A stretch of DNA of 64,000 nucleotides from Winogradskyella helgolandensis (GTDB lineage Bacteria; Bacteroidota; Bacteroidia; Flavobacteriales; Flavobacteriaceae): NCBI RefSeq assembly GCF_013404085.1, contig NZ_JABFHO010000001.1:3297001-3361000 (forward strand), read 5' to 3'. This document shows positions 27,120 through 35,813 of the stretch, piece after piece. The notes beneath the pieces were generated by a model. That model did not search any database and was not told the origin of the DNA. It worked only from the letters and a program-made list of their open reading frames with translations. Each line of letters starts with the position of its first letter. Position 1 is the first letter of the stretch. Position numbers and translations under genes: made by a program.

Positions 27120-28673
27120 TTATTGATTTTGTTGCTTTTCTTCTTTTGGTTGCTCTGGTTGTTTGAATAAATCGAGATAAGCCTCTCCTAAAGTTTCAAT
27201 TATATGACTCGCAATTAAACTTTGATAACCATAATCTTCTATAGAAATATCGGCAGATTTACCATGTAAATAAACTCCAAAAATAGTAGCTGCAAACGGT
27301 GTATAACCTTGAGCTATTAAACCAGAAATTACCCCTGTTAACACATCACCACTTCCCCCTGTTGCCATACCTGGATTTCCGGTGGTATTTATGTAAAGCT
27401 TATTTTTATTCACAGTGATTGAATGCGCTCCTTTTATTAAAACGATTAAATCATATTTATTAGTAAACGCTTTTACTTTTTCCAATTTTTCAAAATCGCT
27501 AGACCACTTCCCTATTAAACGCTCTAATTCCTTAGGATGAGGTGTTAATACTGTTTGCTTAGGTAGTAATTTTAAAAGCGTTTTATGTTGAGATATTATA
27601 TTTAAACCATCTGCATCAATAACTAAAGGCACTTTATTTTTCTTTAGAAAGGCCTCAAATGTTTTTGCTGTTTCTTCAGAAGTACCAAGTCCTACTCCAA
27701 CTCCAATTACAGTTGGTTTTAATTCGAAATTAATATTTGAAATATGAGTTTCATTATCATCTGTAATCACCATAACTTCTGGTATAGCGGTTTGTAAACT
27801 GTGATAACCGCATTTAGGGATATACGCAGTAACCAATCCTGCACCAGCACTTAAAGCCGCTCTACTTGCCAAATTAACAGCACCTATTTTTCCATAACTT
27901 CCGCCTAAAATCATTACATGCCCAAAATCACCTTTATGCGCAAACTTTTTTCGAGGTTTATAAATTGGTAATACTTCAAGTTTAGAAATCAATTCAACTT
28001 CTGTTTCAGTTTGCATTAAATAATCACGATCTATTCCAATATCCAAAACTTCCCACTGTATTGTATATTTTTCAGTTTCGGGTAAAAAGAATGCCAACTT
28101 CGGAGATTGAAAACTCAAAGTATAACCTGCATATATGACAGCATCTTCATCCTCTACAGCTTTATCTGTATATAAACCAGAAGGCATATCAATAGACAAC
28201 GTAAACGCTTTGGAAGCTTTAAATTTTTGGAATAAAGCTTTTACCCAATCATTTGGAGGTCTATTTAAGCCAATGCCAAAAATAGCATCTACAATAATGT
28301 CATCTACACCAATTTCAATCTCTGTAAAATCTTCCTTACAGCTCAACATCGTTGGCCATTTTTTAGTCACATTTTTAATACGATCGTAATTGATTAAAAA
28401 ATCTTTAGAACGCTTATCACTACAATTCACAATATAGGTAACCACATTATAGCCATGCGTAATTAAATGCCTTGCTAAAACAAGTCCGTCACCACCATTA
28501 TTACCGATACCACAAAACACGTGAATTGGTACTTGTGCCCCTTGCATGCGAGTATGCATCCAATTAAAAATTTGTGTTCCCGCACGTTCCATTAAGTCTG
28601 TAGAGGAAATATTCTGGCGTTCTGTAGTTAACTTATCACCTTCGTAAATTTGTTCTTTTGAAAATAATTTCAT
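27120..28673 (-). CDS. nnrD: bifunctional NAD(P)H-hydrate epimerase / ADP-dependent dehydratase
   Basis: 517 residues. The N-terminal half is the epimerase (GIGNNGGDGLVLARHL, about 56-71, and DAIFGIGLNRPP). The C-terminal half from about 235 is the ribokinase-like dehydratase (HKGDFGHVMILGGS, LTPHPKELERL and TGNPGMATGGSGDVLTG, with the catalytic Asp in GSGDVL). Together they repair damaged NADHX and NADPHX. The fusion of both activities is common in bacteria. It stands alone, and the 386-nt region upstream belongs to the divergent thr operon. Confidence 0.93.
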   Translation of the reverse strand: MKLFSKEQIYEGDKLTTERQNISSTDLMERAGTQIFNWMHTRMQGAQVPIHVFCGIGNNGGDGLVLARHLITHGYNVVTYIVNCSDKRSKDFLINYDRIKNVTKKWPTMLSCKEDFTEIEIGVDDIIVDAIFGIGLNRPPNDWVKALFQKFKASKAFTLSIDMPSGLYTDKAVEDEDAVIYAGYTLSFQSPKLAFFLPETEKYTIQWEVLDIGIDRDYLMQTETEVELISKLEVLPIYKPRKKFAHKGDFGHVMILGGSYGKIGAVNLASRAALSAGAGLVTAYIPKCGYHSLQTAIPEVMVITDDNETHISNINFELKPTVIGVGVGLGTSEETAKTFEAFLKKNKVPLVIDADGLNIISQHKTLLKLLPKQTVLTPHPKELERLIGKWSSDFEKLEKVKAFTNKYDLIVLIKGAHSITVNKNKLYINTTGNPGMATGGSGDVLTGVISGLIAQGYTPFAATIFGVYLHGKSADISIEDYGYQSLIASHIIETLGEAYLDLFKQPEQPKEEKQQNQ

Positions 28674-28882
28674 GTAATGTTATCTATTGTTTAGTAAAGA
28701 GAATTTTTATACTCATAATTTGACGCTCCTTCAACTTAGAACTTTTTATTATGAATGCCTCTCATATTGTTTTAAAAGATTTTGTAAATGACAAGTTTTG
28801 TTTCATTTTTAATAATAAGAAGCGCTATTTTTAACAAATCCCTAAAAAGAAACGAATTGTTTTTTTATTGTTATAAAAATAA

Positions 28883-28890
28883 TACATTTG
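28883..28890 (+). promoter_or_regulatory. -7 promoter element of the thr operon leader
   Basis: TACATTTG matches TAnnTTTG and lies 7 nt before the leader ATG at 28898, so transcription would begin near the ATG. ATTG at 28856-28859 is the only candidate for the -33 element, with a slightly long spacing of 23 nt. Confidence 0.5.
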
Positions 28891-28897
28891 AAATGTA

Positions 28898-28999
28898 ATG
28901 AACAAAAAAATTAACATATCAACGATTTCCATTTCACAGTCTATGTGTATGTCTATGTTTTTTATTTCAACACGTATTACCCTTTGGGGTAATTTATAA
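28898..28999 (+). CDS. thr operon leader peptide (candidate attenuator ORF)
   Basis: 33 codons plus TAA. Residues 1-20 are MNKKINISTISISQSMCMSM and 21-33 are FFISTRITLWGNL. It contains six Ile, six Ser, three Thr and three internal Met, which are Thr-pathway products (Thr, Met and Ile) plus Ser. Such a bias right before thrA is the classical sign of a ribosome-sensing leader peptide. Segment 28939-28949 (GTCTATGTGTA) can pair with 29023-29031 (TACACAGAC) with one 2-nt bulge, competing with the terminator hairpin. Too short for most gene callers. Confidence 0.75.
   Translation: MNKKINISTISISQSMCMSMFFISTRITLWGNL
28976..28993 (+). promoter_or_regulatory. hairpin at the end of the leader ORF
   Basis: ATTACCC (28976-28982) pairs with GGGTAAT (28987-28993) around TTTG. 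It lies inside the last codons of the leader, so a translating ribosome would melt it. It may be a pause hairpin. Confidence 0.5.
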
Positions 29000-29018
29000 T
29001 ATGATCTCCGTCCCTTAT

Positions 29019-29040
29019 TGTCTACACAGACATTTTTATT
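29019..29040 (+). terminator. thrA leader: candidate attenuator terminator before thrA
   Basis: TGTCT (29019-29023) pairs with AGACA (29028-29032) around ACAC, followed by TTTTTATT. The stem is short, but it is followed by a U-run and lies 20 nt after the leader stop codon and before the thrA ATG at 29060. Confidence 0.5.
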
Positions 29041-29059
29041 CTCTTAAAATATATTTTAT

Positions 29060-31534
29060 ATGAAAGTTCTCAAATTTGGAGGAACATCAGTAGGTTCAGC
29101 CGAAAACATAAATAAAGTCATTTCTATTTTAAACCAACAATCTCAAACAACTAATATTGCTGTTGTAGTGTCTGCAGTTGGTGGTATTACAGATAAACTA
29201 TTAGAAGCAGGAAACTTGGCTTGCAGTAAAGATTTAGATTATAAACAGAAATATGATACCATTTGGTCTATACATAATTCTATTATTGAAGGTTTATTTT
29301 TAAATCCTGATAACGATAAATCACTGCAAAAACAACAGGATGATTTGTATGATTTAATGACCGAAAAGTTAAATGACTTAAAAAGTCTATTAGATGGTAT
29401 TTATCTAATTAATGAATTATCGCCTAAAACAAAAGATAAATTATTAAGTTTTGGAGAAGACTTATCATCTACCCTTATTTATCACACATTAAAATCTAGA
29501 ACAATAGATGCGGCTTTAAAGAACTCGCAAGATTTAATTGTTACAGATTCAAACTTTAATAATGCTACGGTAAATTTTGATATTACAAACACTAATATTC
29601 AATCGTTTTTTAATTCTAATGACAGTGCTATTGTATTGTTTCCAGGTTTTGTTTCAAAATCTATAAATGATGAAATTACAACGCTTGGTCGTGGTGGTTC
29701 AGATTATACCGCTGCCATTATCGCAGCTGCAATGGATGCCGATGAATTACAAATATGGACAGATGTTAGTGGCATGTTTACAACCAACCCAAAATTAGTA
29801 AAACAAGCCTCTCCTATTGTAGAGTTATCATATCAAGAAGCTGTTGAATTATCGCATTTTGGCGCTAAAGTTTTATATCCACCAACAGTAATGCCTGTGC
29901 TTAAAAAGAAGATTCCAATTGTGATTAAAAACACATTAGATCCTGAAGCTATTGGTACTACCATTACTCAAAATATAACACCTAACGGAAATTCTCCTGT
30001 AAAAGGTATTAGTAATATTGATAAAGTAGCGTTACTCACTTTACAAGGTAACGGTATGGTTGGAGTTCCTGGTTTTAGTAAGCGTTTATTTGAAACCCTA
30101 GCTCAAGAAAAAATTAATATCATTTTAATTACACAATCATCTTCAGAGCATACTATTTGTTTCGGAATTTCAGATAGCGATGCACAACGCGCAAAAATAG
30201 CGATTGATGCTGTTTTTGAATATGAAATTTCACTTCAGAAAATTGATCCGATTGTTCTAGAGACTAACTTATCTATTATCGCAGTCATTGGTGATAAAAT
30301 GAAAAATCATCAAGGTATAAGTGGGAAGATGTTTAGTACCCTTGGTAAAAACAATGTGAATATTAGAGCTATTGCTCAAGGTGCTTCGGAACGTAATATT
30401 TCTGCTGTTATTCATAAAAACGATGTAAAAAAAGCATTAAATAGTTTACATGAGCAGTTTTTTGAAATCAAGACTAAACAAATCAACCTCTTCATAACTG
30501 GTGTTGGTAATGTTGGCGAGCGACTAATAGAACAGATAAAGCAACAAAAAGCATATTTGAAAGAGAACTTCAAAATAAGCTTAAGAATTGCTGGTTTATC
30601 TAATTCTAGAACCATGATTGTTAATGACGAAGGCATCAATTTAAAAAATTGGAAACAAGAACTTGAAAATGGAGAAAAGTCAAGTTTAGATGGCTTTTTT
30701 GAACATGCAAAAAGCTTAAATTTAAGAAACTCTGTTTTTGTAGATATCACAGCTAACGAAGCCGTTTCTAATATTTATAGTGACTATTTAAAACAAAGTA
30801 TTTCCGTTGTAGCTTGTAACAAAATTGCCTGTTCAGGAAATATTGAATATTACACAGAATTAAAAGCATTATCAAGGCAATACAATACCTCATTTTTGTT
30901 TGAAACCAATGTTGGTGCAGGTTTACCTGTCTTAGATACGCTAAGTAATTTAATAGCTTCAGGAGATAAAGTAAACACTATCCAAGCCGTTTTGTCAGGT
31001 AGTCTTAATTTTATATTCAATAATTTTAATACTGAAACCACCTTTTACGATGTTGTAAAACAAGCACAAGAAGAAGGCTACACAGAACCAGATCCTAGAA
31101 TAGATTTAAGCGGTATTGATGTGGCTCGTAAGATTTTAATCTTAGCACGAGAAAGTGGTCATGCTATTGAATTATCGCAGCTAGAAAGTGACAGTTTCTT
31201 AACTGAAAATGCCTCTAATTCAGATACGGTTGATGACTTTTTCAAAACTTTAATTGAAGATGAAGACTACTATCAAGGATTATTCAAGTCTGCACAAGAT
31301 AATAACTGCCAACTAAAATTTGTTGCAGAATTTAATGATGGAAAGGCAAAAGTTGGACTTCAAGAAATACCTGAAGGTCATCCATTTTATAACCTTAAAG
31401 GAAAAGATAATATCGTCATGTTTTACACGCAGCGTTACCCAGAACAACCTTTAATAATTAAAGGTGCTGGTGCTGGTGCTGATGTTACGGCTTCAGGTTT
31501 ATTTGCCGATATCATAAGAATTGCTAATAATTAG
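29060..31534 (+). CDS. thrA: bifunctional aspartokinase / homoserine dehydrogenase
   Basis: 824 residues. The aspartokinase half begins MKVLKFGGTSVGS and has the TTLGRGGSDYTAA signature at about 210. Two ACT-like segments follow (VALLTLQGNGMVGVPG, about 322, and LSIIAVIGDKM, about 402). The homoserine dehydrogenase half begins NLFITGVGNVGERL (about 475) with the NAD(P)-binding Gly pattern and later SLNFIFNNF and EGYTEPDPRIDLSG. It performs the first and third steps from aspartate to threonine and methionine. It is followed by thrB after 2 nt. The upstream leader suggests attenuation control. Confidence 0.96.
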   Translation: MKVLKFGGTSVGSAENINKVISILNQQSQTTNIAVVVSAVGGITDKLLEAGNLACSKDLDYKQKYDTIWSIHNSIIEGLFLNPDNDKSLQKQQDDLYDLMTEKLNDLKSLLDGIYLINELSPKTKDKLLSFGEDLSSTLIYHTLKSRTIDAALKNSQDLIVTDSNFNNATVNFDITNTNIQSFFNSNDSAIVLFPGFVSKSINDEITTLGRGGSDYTAAIIAAAMDADELQIWTDVSGMFTTNPKLVKQASPIVELSYQEAVELSHFGAKVLYPPTVMPVLKKKIPIVIKNTLDPEAIGTTITQNITPNGNSPVKGISNIDKVALLTLQGNGMVGVPGFSKRLFETLAQEKINIILITQSSSEHTICFGISDSDAQRAKIAIDAVFEYEISLQKIDPIVLETNLSIIAVIGDKMKNHQGISGKMFSTLGKNNVNIRAIAQGASERNISAVIHKNDVKKALNSLHEQFFEIKTKQINLFITGVGNVGERLIEQIKQQKAYLKENFKISLRIAGLSNSRTMIVNDEGINLKNWKQELENGEKSSLDGFFEHAKSLNLRNSVFVDITANEAVSNIYSDYLKQSISVVACNKIACSGNIEYYTELKALSRQYNTSFLFETNVGAGLPVLDTLSNLIASGDKVNTIQAVLSGSLNFIFNNFNTETTFYDVVKQAQEEGYTEPDPRIDLSGIDVARKILILARESGHAIELSQLESDSFLTENASNSDTVDDFFKTLIEDEDYYQGLFKSAQDNNCQLKFVAEFNDGKAKVGLQEIPEGHPFYNLKGKDNIVMFYTQRYPEQPLIIKGAGAGADVTASGLFADIIRIANN

Positions 31535-31536
31535 AT

Positions 31537-32460
31537 ATGAGTAACGAAATCAAAATATTTTCGCCAGCAACAGTAGCTAATGTAGCTTGTGGATTTGATG
31601 TACTTGGCTTTTGTTTAGATACTATTGGAGACGAAATGGTCATCAGAAAAACAGAAGAAAAAGGTATTAGAATTACAAAAATTGAAGGTTACGACTTACC
31701 GTTTGAAGCTGAAAATAATGTAGCCGGAGTTTCGGCTTTAGCGATGTATAACGCTTTAAAACCCGATTGTGGTTTTGAAATAGAAATCTATAAAAAGATT
31801 AAACCAGGAAGTGGTATTGGGAGTAGCTCTGCTAGTGCAGCTGGAAGTGTTTTTGGGATGAATGCCTTATTGGGTTATCCATTAAACAAAACAGAATTAA
31901 CCAATTTTGCCATGAAAGGCGAAGCCTTAGCTAGTAAATGTGAACACGCAGATAATTTAGCTCCAGCTATTTTTGGTGGATTTACATTGGTTAAAAGTGC
32001 CTGTCCTTTGCAAATTTTAGAGTTACCTACTCCACCAGATGTATTCGCTACATTAATTCATCCGCAGATTGAAATTAAAACGTCTGAATCTAGAGCTATT
32101 TTACCCAAAGAAATTCCGTTAAGCAATGCTATTGCCCAATGGGCAAATGTGGGCAGTTTGGTTCATGCACTTCATACTTCGGATTACGATTTAATAAAAA
32201 AGTCATTAATTGATGTGGTAATTGAACCGTACCGAAAACAGTTGATTCCGCATTTTGATGACGTTAAAAAAGCAGCATTAGAAGCTGGAGCTTTGGGTTG
32301 TGCTATTTCTGGCTCAGGACCTTCTATTTTTATGTTGAGTAAAAGTGAAGCAACAGCAAAAGATGTCGAAAAAGCAATACGAAACGTATATTCAACTACA
32401 AGTATACTGTTTGAAACTTATGTTTCTAAAATTAATGTTGAAGGGATTCGGGTTTTGTAA
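31537..32460 (+). CDS. thrB: homoserine kinase
   Basis: 307 residues, GHMP kinase family. The ATP-binding motif is PGSGIGSSSASAAGS (about residues 91-105). The N-terminal substrate motif FSPATVANVACGFDVLGF matches homoserine kinases, and the C-terminal GCAISGSGPSIFML is the third GHMP motif. It phosphorylates homoserine in threonine synthesis. The ATG lies 2 nt after the thrA stop, so it is translationally linked. The family fit is very good. Confidence 0.96.
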   Translation: MSNEIKIFSPATVANVACGFDVLGFCLDTIGDEMVIRKTEEKGIRITKIEGYDLPFEAENNVAGVSALAMYNALKPDCGFEIEIYKKIKPGSGIGSSSASAAGSVFGMNALLGYPLNKTELTNFAMKGEALASKCEHADNLAPAIFGGFTLVKSACPLQILELPTPPDVFATLIHPQIEIKTSESRAILPKEIPLSNAIAQWANVGSLVHALHTSDYDLIKKSLIDVVIEPYRKQLIPHFDDVKKAALEAGALGCAISGSGPSIFMLSKSEATAKDVEKAIRNVYSTTSILFETYVSKINVEGIRVL

Positions 32461-32493
32461 TAAAATGACAGAAGACTTAATACTAAAATTATA

Positions 32494-32532
32494 ACACAAA
32501 GCTTTACAGAGAAGGCACGAAGATTCACAAAG
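32494..32532 (+). repeat. degenerate ACAAAG/CACGAAG short tandem units
   Basis: Units reading ACACAAAGC, ACAGAGAAGG, CACGAAGATT and CACAAAG follow each other in the 130-nt gap between thrB and thrC. Such CA-(C/G)-AAG arrays occur between genes in many bacteria and have no known role. A single locus is visible here. Confidence 0.4.
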
Positions 32533-32590
32533 AATTTTCTCTAAACAGTCTACTTAATTGAAGCTTATATTAATTTAGAATAAAAATATT

Positions 32591-33880
32591 ATGAATTACT
32601 ATTCTCTAAATAAAAAAGCACCAAACACAACCTTCGCTGACGCAGTAGTCAGAGGACTTGCACCAGATAAAGGTTTATATTTTCCTGAATCAATAACACC
32701 ATTAGATCCTTCATTTTTTGAAACCATTGAAGATAAATCTAATGCAGAAATTGCTTTTGAAGCCATTAAACAATTCATCCTTCCTGAAATTCCAGAAGAC
32801 ATTTTAAAAACTATTGTTGAAGAAACGCTAAACTTCGATTTTCCGGTAGTTGAAATCAATGAAAATATTTCAACGCTTGAATTGTTTCATGGACCAACCA
32901 TGGCATTTAAAGATGTTGGAGCACGTTTTATGGCGCGATGTTTAGGCTATTTTAACAAAACCAATACTAATGATGTTACCGTCTTAGTAGCCACTTCTGG
33001 TGATACAGGAGGAGCTGTTGCTAATGGTTTTTTAGGTGTTAAAGGAGTAGATGTTGTTATTCTTTATCCTAGTGGAAAAGTGAGTGACATACAAGAAAAG
33101 CAATTAACGACACTTGGACAAAACATTACCGCTTTAGAAGTCGATGGCGTTTTTGATGATTGTCAAGATATGGTAAAGCAGGCTTTTATGGATAAAGAGC
33201 TAACGGATAAAATGCAATTAACGTCTGCAAATTCAATAAATATTGCACGTTGGCTACCGCAACTCTTTTATTATATGTTTGCTTACAAGCAATTAAAATC
33301 GAAACATAAAGACATTGCTTTTTCTGTTCCTAGCGGTAATTTTGGTAATATTTGTGCCGGTATGGTTGCTCAAAAATTAGGCTTACCAATTAAGCATTTC
33401 ATTGCAGCAAATAATGCCAACGATACCGTTGTGAATTATATGATTTCTCAAACCTACAACCCAAAACCGTCAGTACAAACTATTAGTAACGCTATGGATG
33501 TTGGGAATCCAAGTAATTTTATAAGAATTCAGGAATTACATAACAATGATTTTGACGCTTTAAAAGCAAATTTATCTTCATATAGTTATACAGACGAAGA
33601 AACAAAAGCTGCCCTTTTAGAATTGTATAATGACTATAGTTATGTTGCAGATCCTCATGGAGCTGTTGGGTATTTAGGTGCCAAAGACTACTTAAAAGAA
33701 AATGATGCTCATGTGGTATTTATGGAAACAGCCCATCCAACAAAGTTTTTAGATGTTGTGGAAGACGTTATTAAAGAAAGCGTGGCTTTACCTTCTCAAA
33801 TAGAAGCTGTAATGGATAATGAAGGTGTATCTATAAAAATAAATTCTTACAATGAACTGAAAGGTTTCTTATTAAGTTAA
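32591..33880 (+). CDS. thrC: threonine synthase
   Basis: 429 residues, PLP-dependent fold type II. The PLP-binding Lys is in GPTMAFKDVGARF (about 104), with ATSGDTGGAVANGF for the phosphate-binding loop. It converts O-phosphohomoserine to threonine. It is the third gene of the thr operon, 130 nt after thrB, so the transcript may be continuous or partly separate. The length suits the class of threonine synthases that lack the SAM-binding regulatory domain. Confidence 0.96.
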   Translation: MNYYSLNKKAPNTTFADAVVRGLAPDKGLYFPESITPLDPSFFETIEDKSNAEIAFEAIKQFILPEIPEDILKTIVEETLNFDFPVVEINENISTLELFHGPTMAFKDVGARFMARCLGYFNKTNTNDVTVLVATSGDTGGAVANGFLGVKGVDVVILYPSGKVSDIQEKQLTTLGQNITALEVDGVFDDCQDMVKQAFMDKELTDKMQLTSANSINIARWLPQLFYYMFAYKQLKSKHKDIAFSVPSGNFGNICAGMVAQKLGLPIKHFIAANNANDTVVNYMISQTYNPKPSVQTISNAMDVGNPSNFIRIQELHNNDFDALKANLSSYSYTDEETKAALLELYNDYSYVADPHGAVGYLGAKDYLKENDAHVVFMETAHPTKFLDVVEDVIKESVALPSQIEAVMDNEGVSIKINSYNELKGFLLS

Positions 33881-33924
33881 CACCAAATTCTATCGTATTA
33901 TCAACTAAATCTAAATTACAAAAA

Positions 33925-34761
33925 ATGAAGTTTCCTATTATATTCAGTATCCTATTGACAAGTTTAGTAGTGTCTTGTAAAAATGACAATCCGAAACTTG
34001 TAAAAGAAAAGGAGTCTAAATCTACTACAGAAATAGCACAAGTATTTCAAAACAAAGGTCATGAGATTGTATATAATATGGTTCAAAAAGTTGGAAACTA
34101 TGATCAATTAAGTAAAAAGAAAGATGTTATTTATACCTACACCTACCAAACTCCAGATGGGAAAACAGATACTTCTACAGAGAAATATATTTTTGATGGT
34201 GAATTATCTTATGGTGCATATAGCAAACATGAGAGAACATTAGCAAATTTAACAGGATTAATTGAACAAGGTTACGATGGTAAAACGTATTGGTTAAAGC
34301 ACGAAGGCACTTTTTCAGACAATGAAGCCTATATAAAAAGAGCCGCTTTTAATAGACCTACAAACTTCTATTGGTTTACAATGTTTCAAAAAATGTTAGA
34401 TCCAGGTTTAAATTATGAATTTATTGAAGAGAAAACCATTGATAATAAAATCTATAATGTTGTAAAAGTAAGTTTTACAAGTAAAGATGATAAACCTACA
34501 GACATTTATCAATTATATATCAATAAAGAAACCAACTTAGTCGATCAGTTTTTATTTACAGTTGCCGATTTTGGAAAAATGGACAACCCATCTCTTATGA
34601 AACTTCAGTACGAAAAAATTGATGATTTATTAATTCCTACAAAGCGTCAGTACAAACGTTCTAACTGGTCTGCTGAAGAGAGTGATTTACCATGGATAAA
34701 GGTGAGTTGGACGAATATAAAATTTAATAATAATTTATCTCAAAGCGATTTTGAAAAATAA
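33925..34761 (+). CDS. DUF6503-like lipoprotein
   Basis: 278 residues. Lipobox VVSC (Cys 18) after a short signal peptide. The mature part has NKGHEIVYNMVQKVGNYDQL, then a beta-rich region with FDGELSYGAY, GYDGKTYWL and DIYQLYINKETNLVDQF, reminiscent of LolA/LolB-like beta sheets and of the family now called DUF6503. It starts 44 nt after thrC, but a functional link to threonine synthesis is not evident. I cannot name a function. Confidence 0.75.
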   Translation: MKFPIIFSILLTSLVVSCKNDNPKLVKEKESKSTTEIAQVFQNKGHEIVYNMVQKVGNYDQLSKKKDVIYTYTYQTPDGKTDTSTEKYIFDGELSYGAYSKHERTLANLTGLIEQGYDGKTYWLKHEGTFSDNEAYIKRAAFNRPTNFYWFTMFQKMLDPGLNYEFIEEKTIDNKIYNVVKVSFTSKDDKPTDIYQLYINKETNLVDQFLFTVADFGKMDNPSLMKLQYEKIDDLLIPTKRQYKRSNWSAEESDLPWIKVSWTNIKFNNNLSQSDFEK

Positions 34762-34777
34762 AATTGAGCTTTAACTC

Positions 34778-34813
34778 GTATTATTTTTAATAGATGCTAG
34801 TTTAAAATAATAC
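34778..34813 (+). terminator. AT-rich inverted repeat after the lipoprotein gene
   Basis: GTATTATTTT (34778-34787) and AAAATAATAC (34804-34813) are perfect inverted repeats around 16 nt. The T-run is weak, so it is a poor terminator or a regulatory hairpin before the GIY-YIG gene. Confidence 0.35.
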
Positions 34814-34844
34814 TCATAAGGGTTTTCTAGAATGCTTAGCTTAA

Positions 34845-35195
34845 ATGTCAAAAACCTTATATACTATATACGTCATAGAACTTTCTAAACGCGTTTATAC
34901 CGAAAACGCGAAGTTTAGAAATGCAAATCCACAATTTAATGGTGTTTTAGAATGTTTGTATGTTGGCATGACAAGTAAAACTCCAAAAGAACGTTTTCTC
35001 CAACACAAAACAGGACATCGTAACAAAAAGGGTCATAAAATATCTTCAAATATTGTTGAGAAATATGGCACCTATTTACGCCCAAGTCTTTTTAATCATA
35101 TCGATCCTTTTTTTACAAGAGCCGAAGCATTAAAAGCAGAATCACAAATTACCTTAGAATTGCGACGCGAAGGTTATGCGGTTTGGTCTAATTAG
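34845..35195 (+). CDS. GIY-YIG domain protein
   Basis: 116 residues. The core elements are TIYVIEL for the GIY half, CLYVGMTSKTPKERFLQH for the YIG half with a conserved Arg, and later AESQITLEL with Glu. KYGTYLRPSLF and TRAEALKAESQ lie between. It is the whole protein, with no DNA-binding domain, like the small UPF0213-type proteins, though the sequence is divergent. Possible nuclease; the target is unknown. It is flanked by lipoprotein genes and is not part of an obvious mobile element. Confidence 0.75.
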   Translation: MSKTLYTIYVIELSKRVYTENAKFRNANPQFNGVLECLYVGMTSKTPKERFLQHKTGHRNKKGHKISSNIVEKYGTYLRPSLFNHIDPFFTRAEALKAESQITLELRREGYAVWSN

Positions 35196-35264
35196 AAAAA
35201 ACAAAATCTAATTAAACCTTTAGTACATCCTTTAGTCTAACTAAAGCTAATACAAACCATTATT

Positions 35265-35807
35265 TTGAACACAAACATAATAAATCTACTCAAATCAACA
35301 CTGTGTATCATTTTTGCGCTTATTACTTTAACAAGTTGCAATAATACTAGCACAGAAAAAACCGTTACATCTGAGGAGAAGAAGAATGTGAATCAAGACA
35401 TTCCTGTTTACAATTTTAATCAATTTGAACCCTTAATTTACACGGAATCTGATAAAACCTATCTCATTAATTTTTGGGCAATGTGGTGTGCACCTTGTGT
35501 CAAAGAGCTACCATACATTGAGCAATTCGCTGCTCAAAATCCCCAAGTCGAAGTCATTTTAGTAAGCTTAGATTTCCCAAAAGATATTGAAACAAAGCTT
35601 AAGCCTTTTTTAAAGGAAAAAAACATAACCCAAAAAGTTGTACTATTGGATGATGCAGATGCTAACGCGTGGATAGATAAAATAGATCCTAACTGGTCTG
35701 GTGCAATCCCATTTACAATTATGTTTAACAAAAACGAACGTTTATTTTATGAACGCTCGTTTGAAAATTTAGAAGACTTAGAAAACCAAATAAAAAAACT
35801 TAATTAA
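35265..35807 (+). CDS. TlpA-family thioredoxin lipoprotein
   Basis: 180 residues from a TTG start at 35265; no ATG lies in frame before the signal peptide. Signal peptide with lipobox LTSC (Cys 25), thioredoxin domain with WAMWCAPC (Cys 75 and 78) and the cis-Pro in GAIPFTIMF. Periplasmic thiol-disulfide exchange is the likely role. It starts 69 nt after the GIY-YIG gene and lies 6 nt before the redoxin gene, so those two form one unit. Confidence 0.87.
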   Translation: MNTNIINLLKSTLCIIFALITLTSCNNTSTEKTVTSEEKKNVNQDIPVYNFNQFEPLIYTESDKTYLINFWAMWCAPCVKELPYIEQFAAQNPQVEVILVSLDFPKDIETKLKPFLKEKNITQKVVLLDDADANAWIDKIDPNWSGAIPFTIMFNKNERLFYERSFENLEDLENQIKKLN

Positions 35808-35813
35808 AAAATC

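Larger units (their letters stand above)
28674..29059. other. thr operon leader region
   Basis: 386 nt between nnrD and thrA. The first 200 nt are AT-rich with no clear feature. From about 28883 onward there is a promoter box, a 33-residue leader reading frame and two hairpins, described as separate features. Confidence 0.7.
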
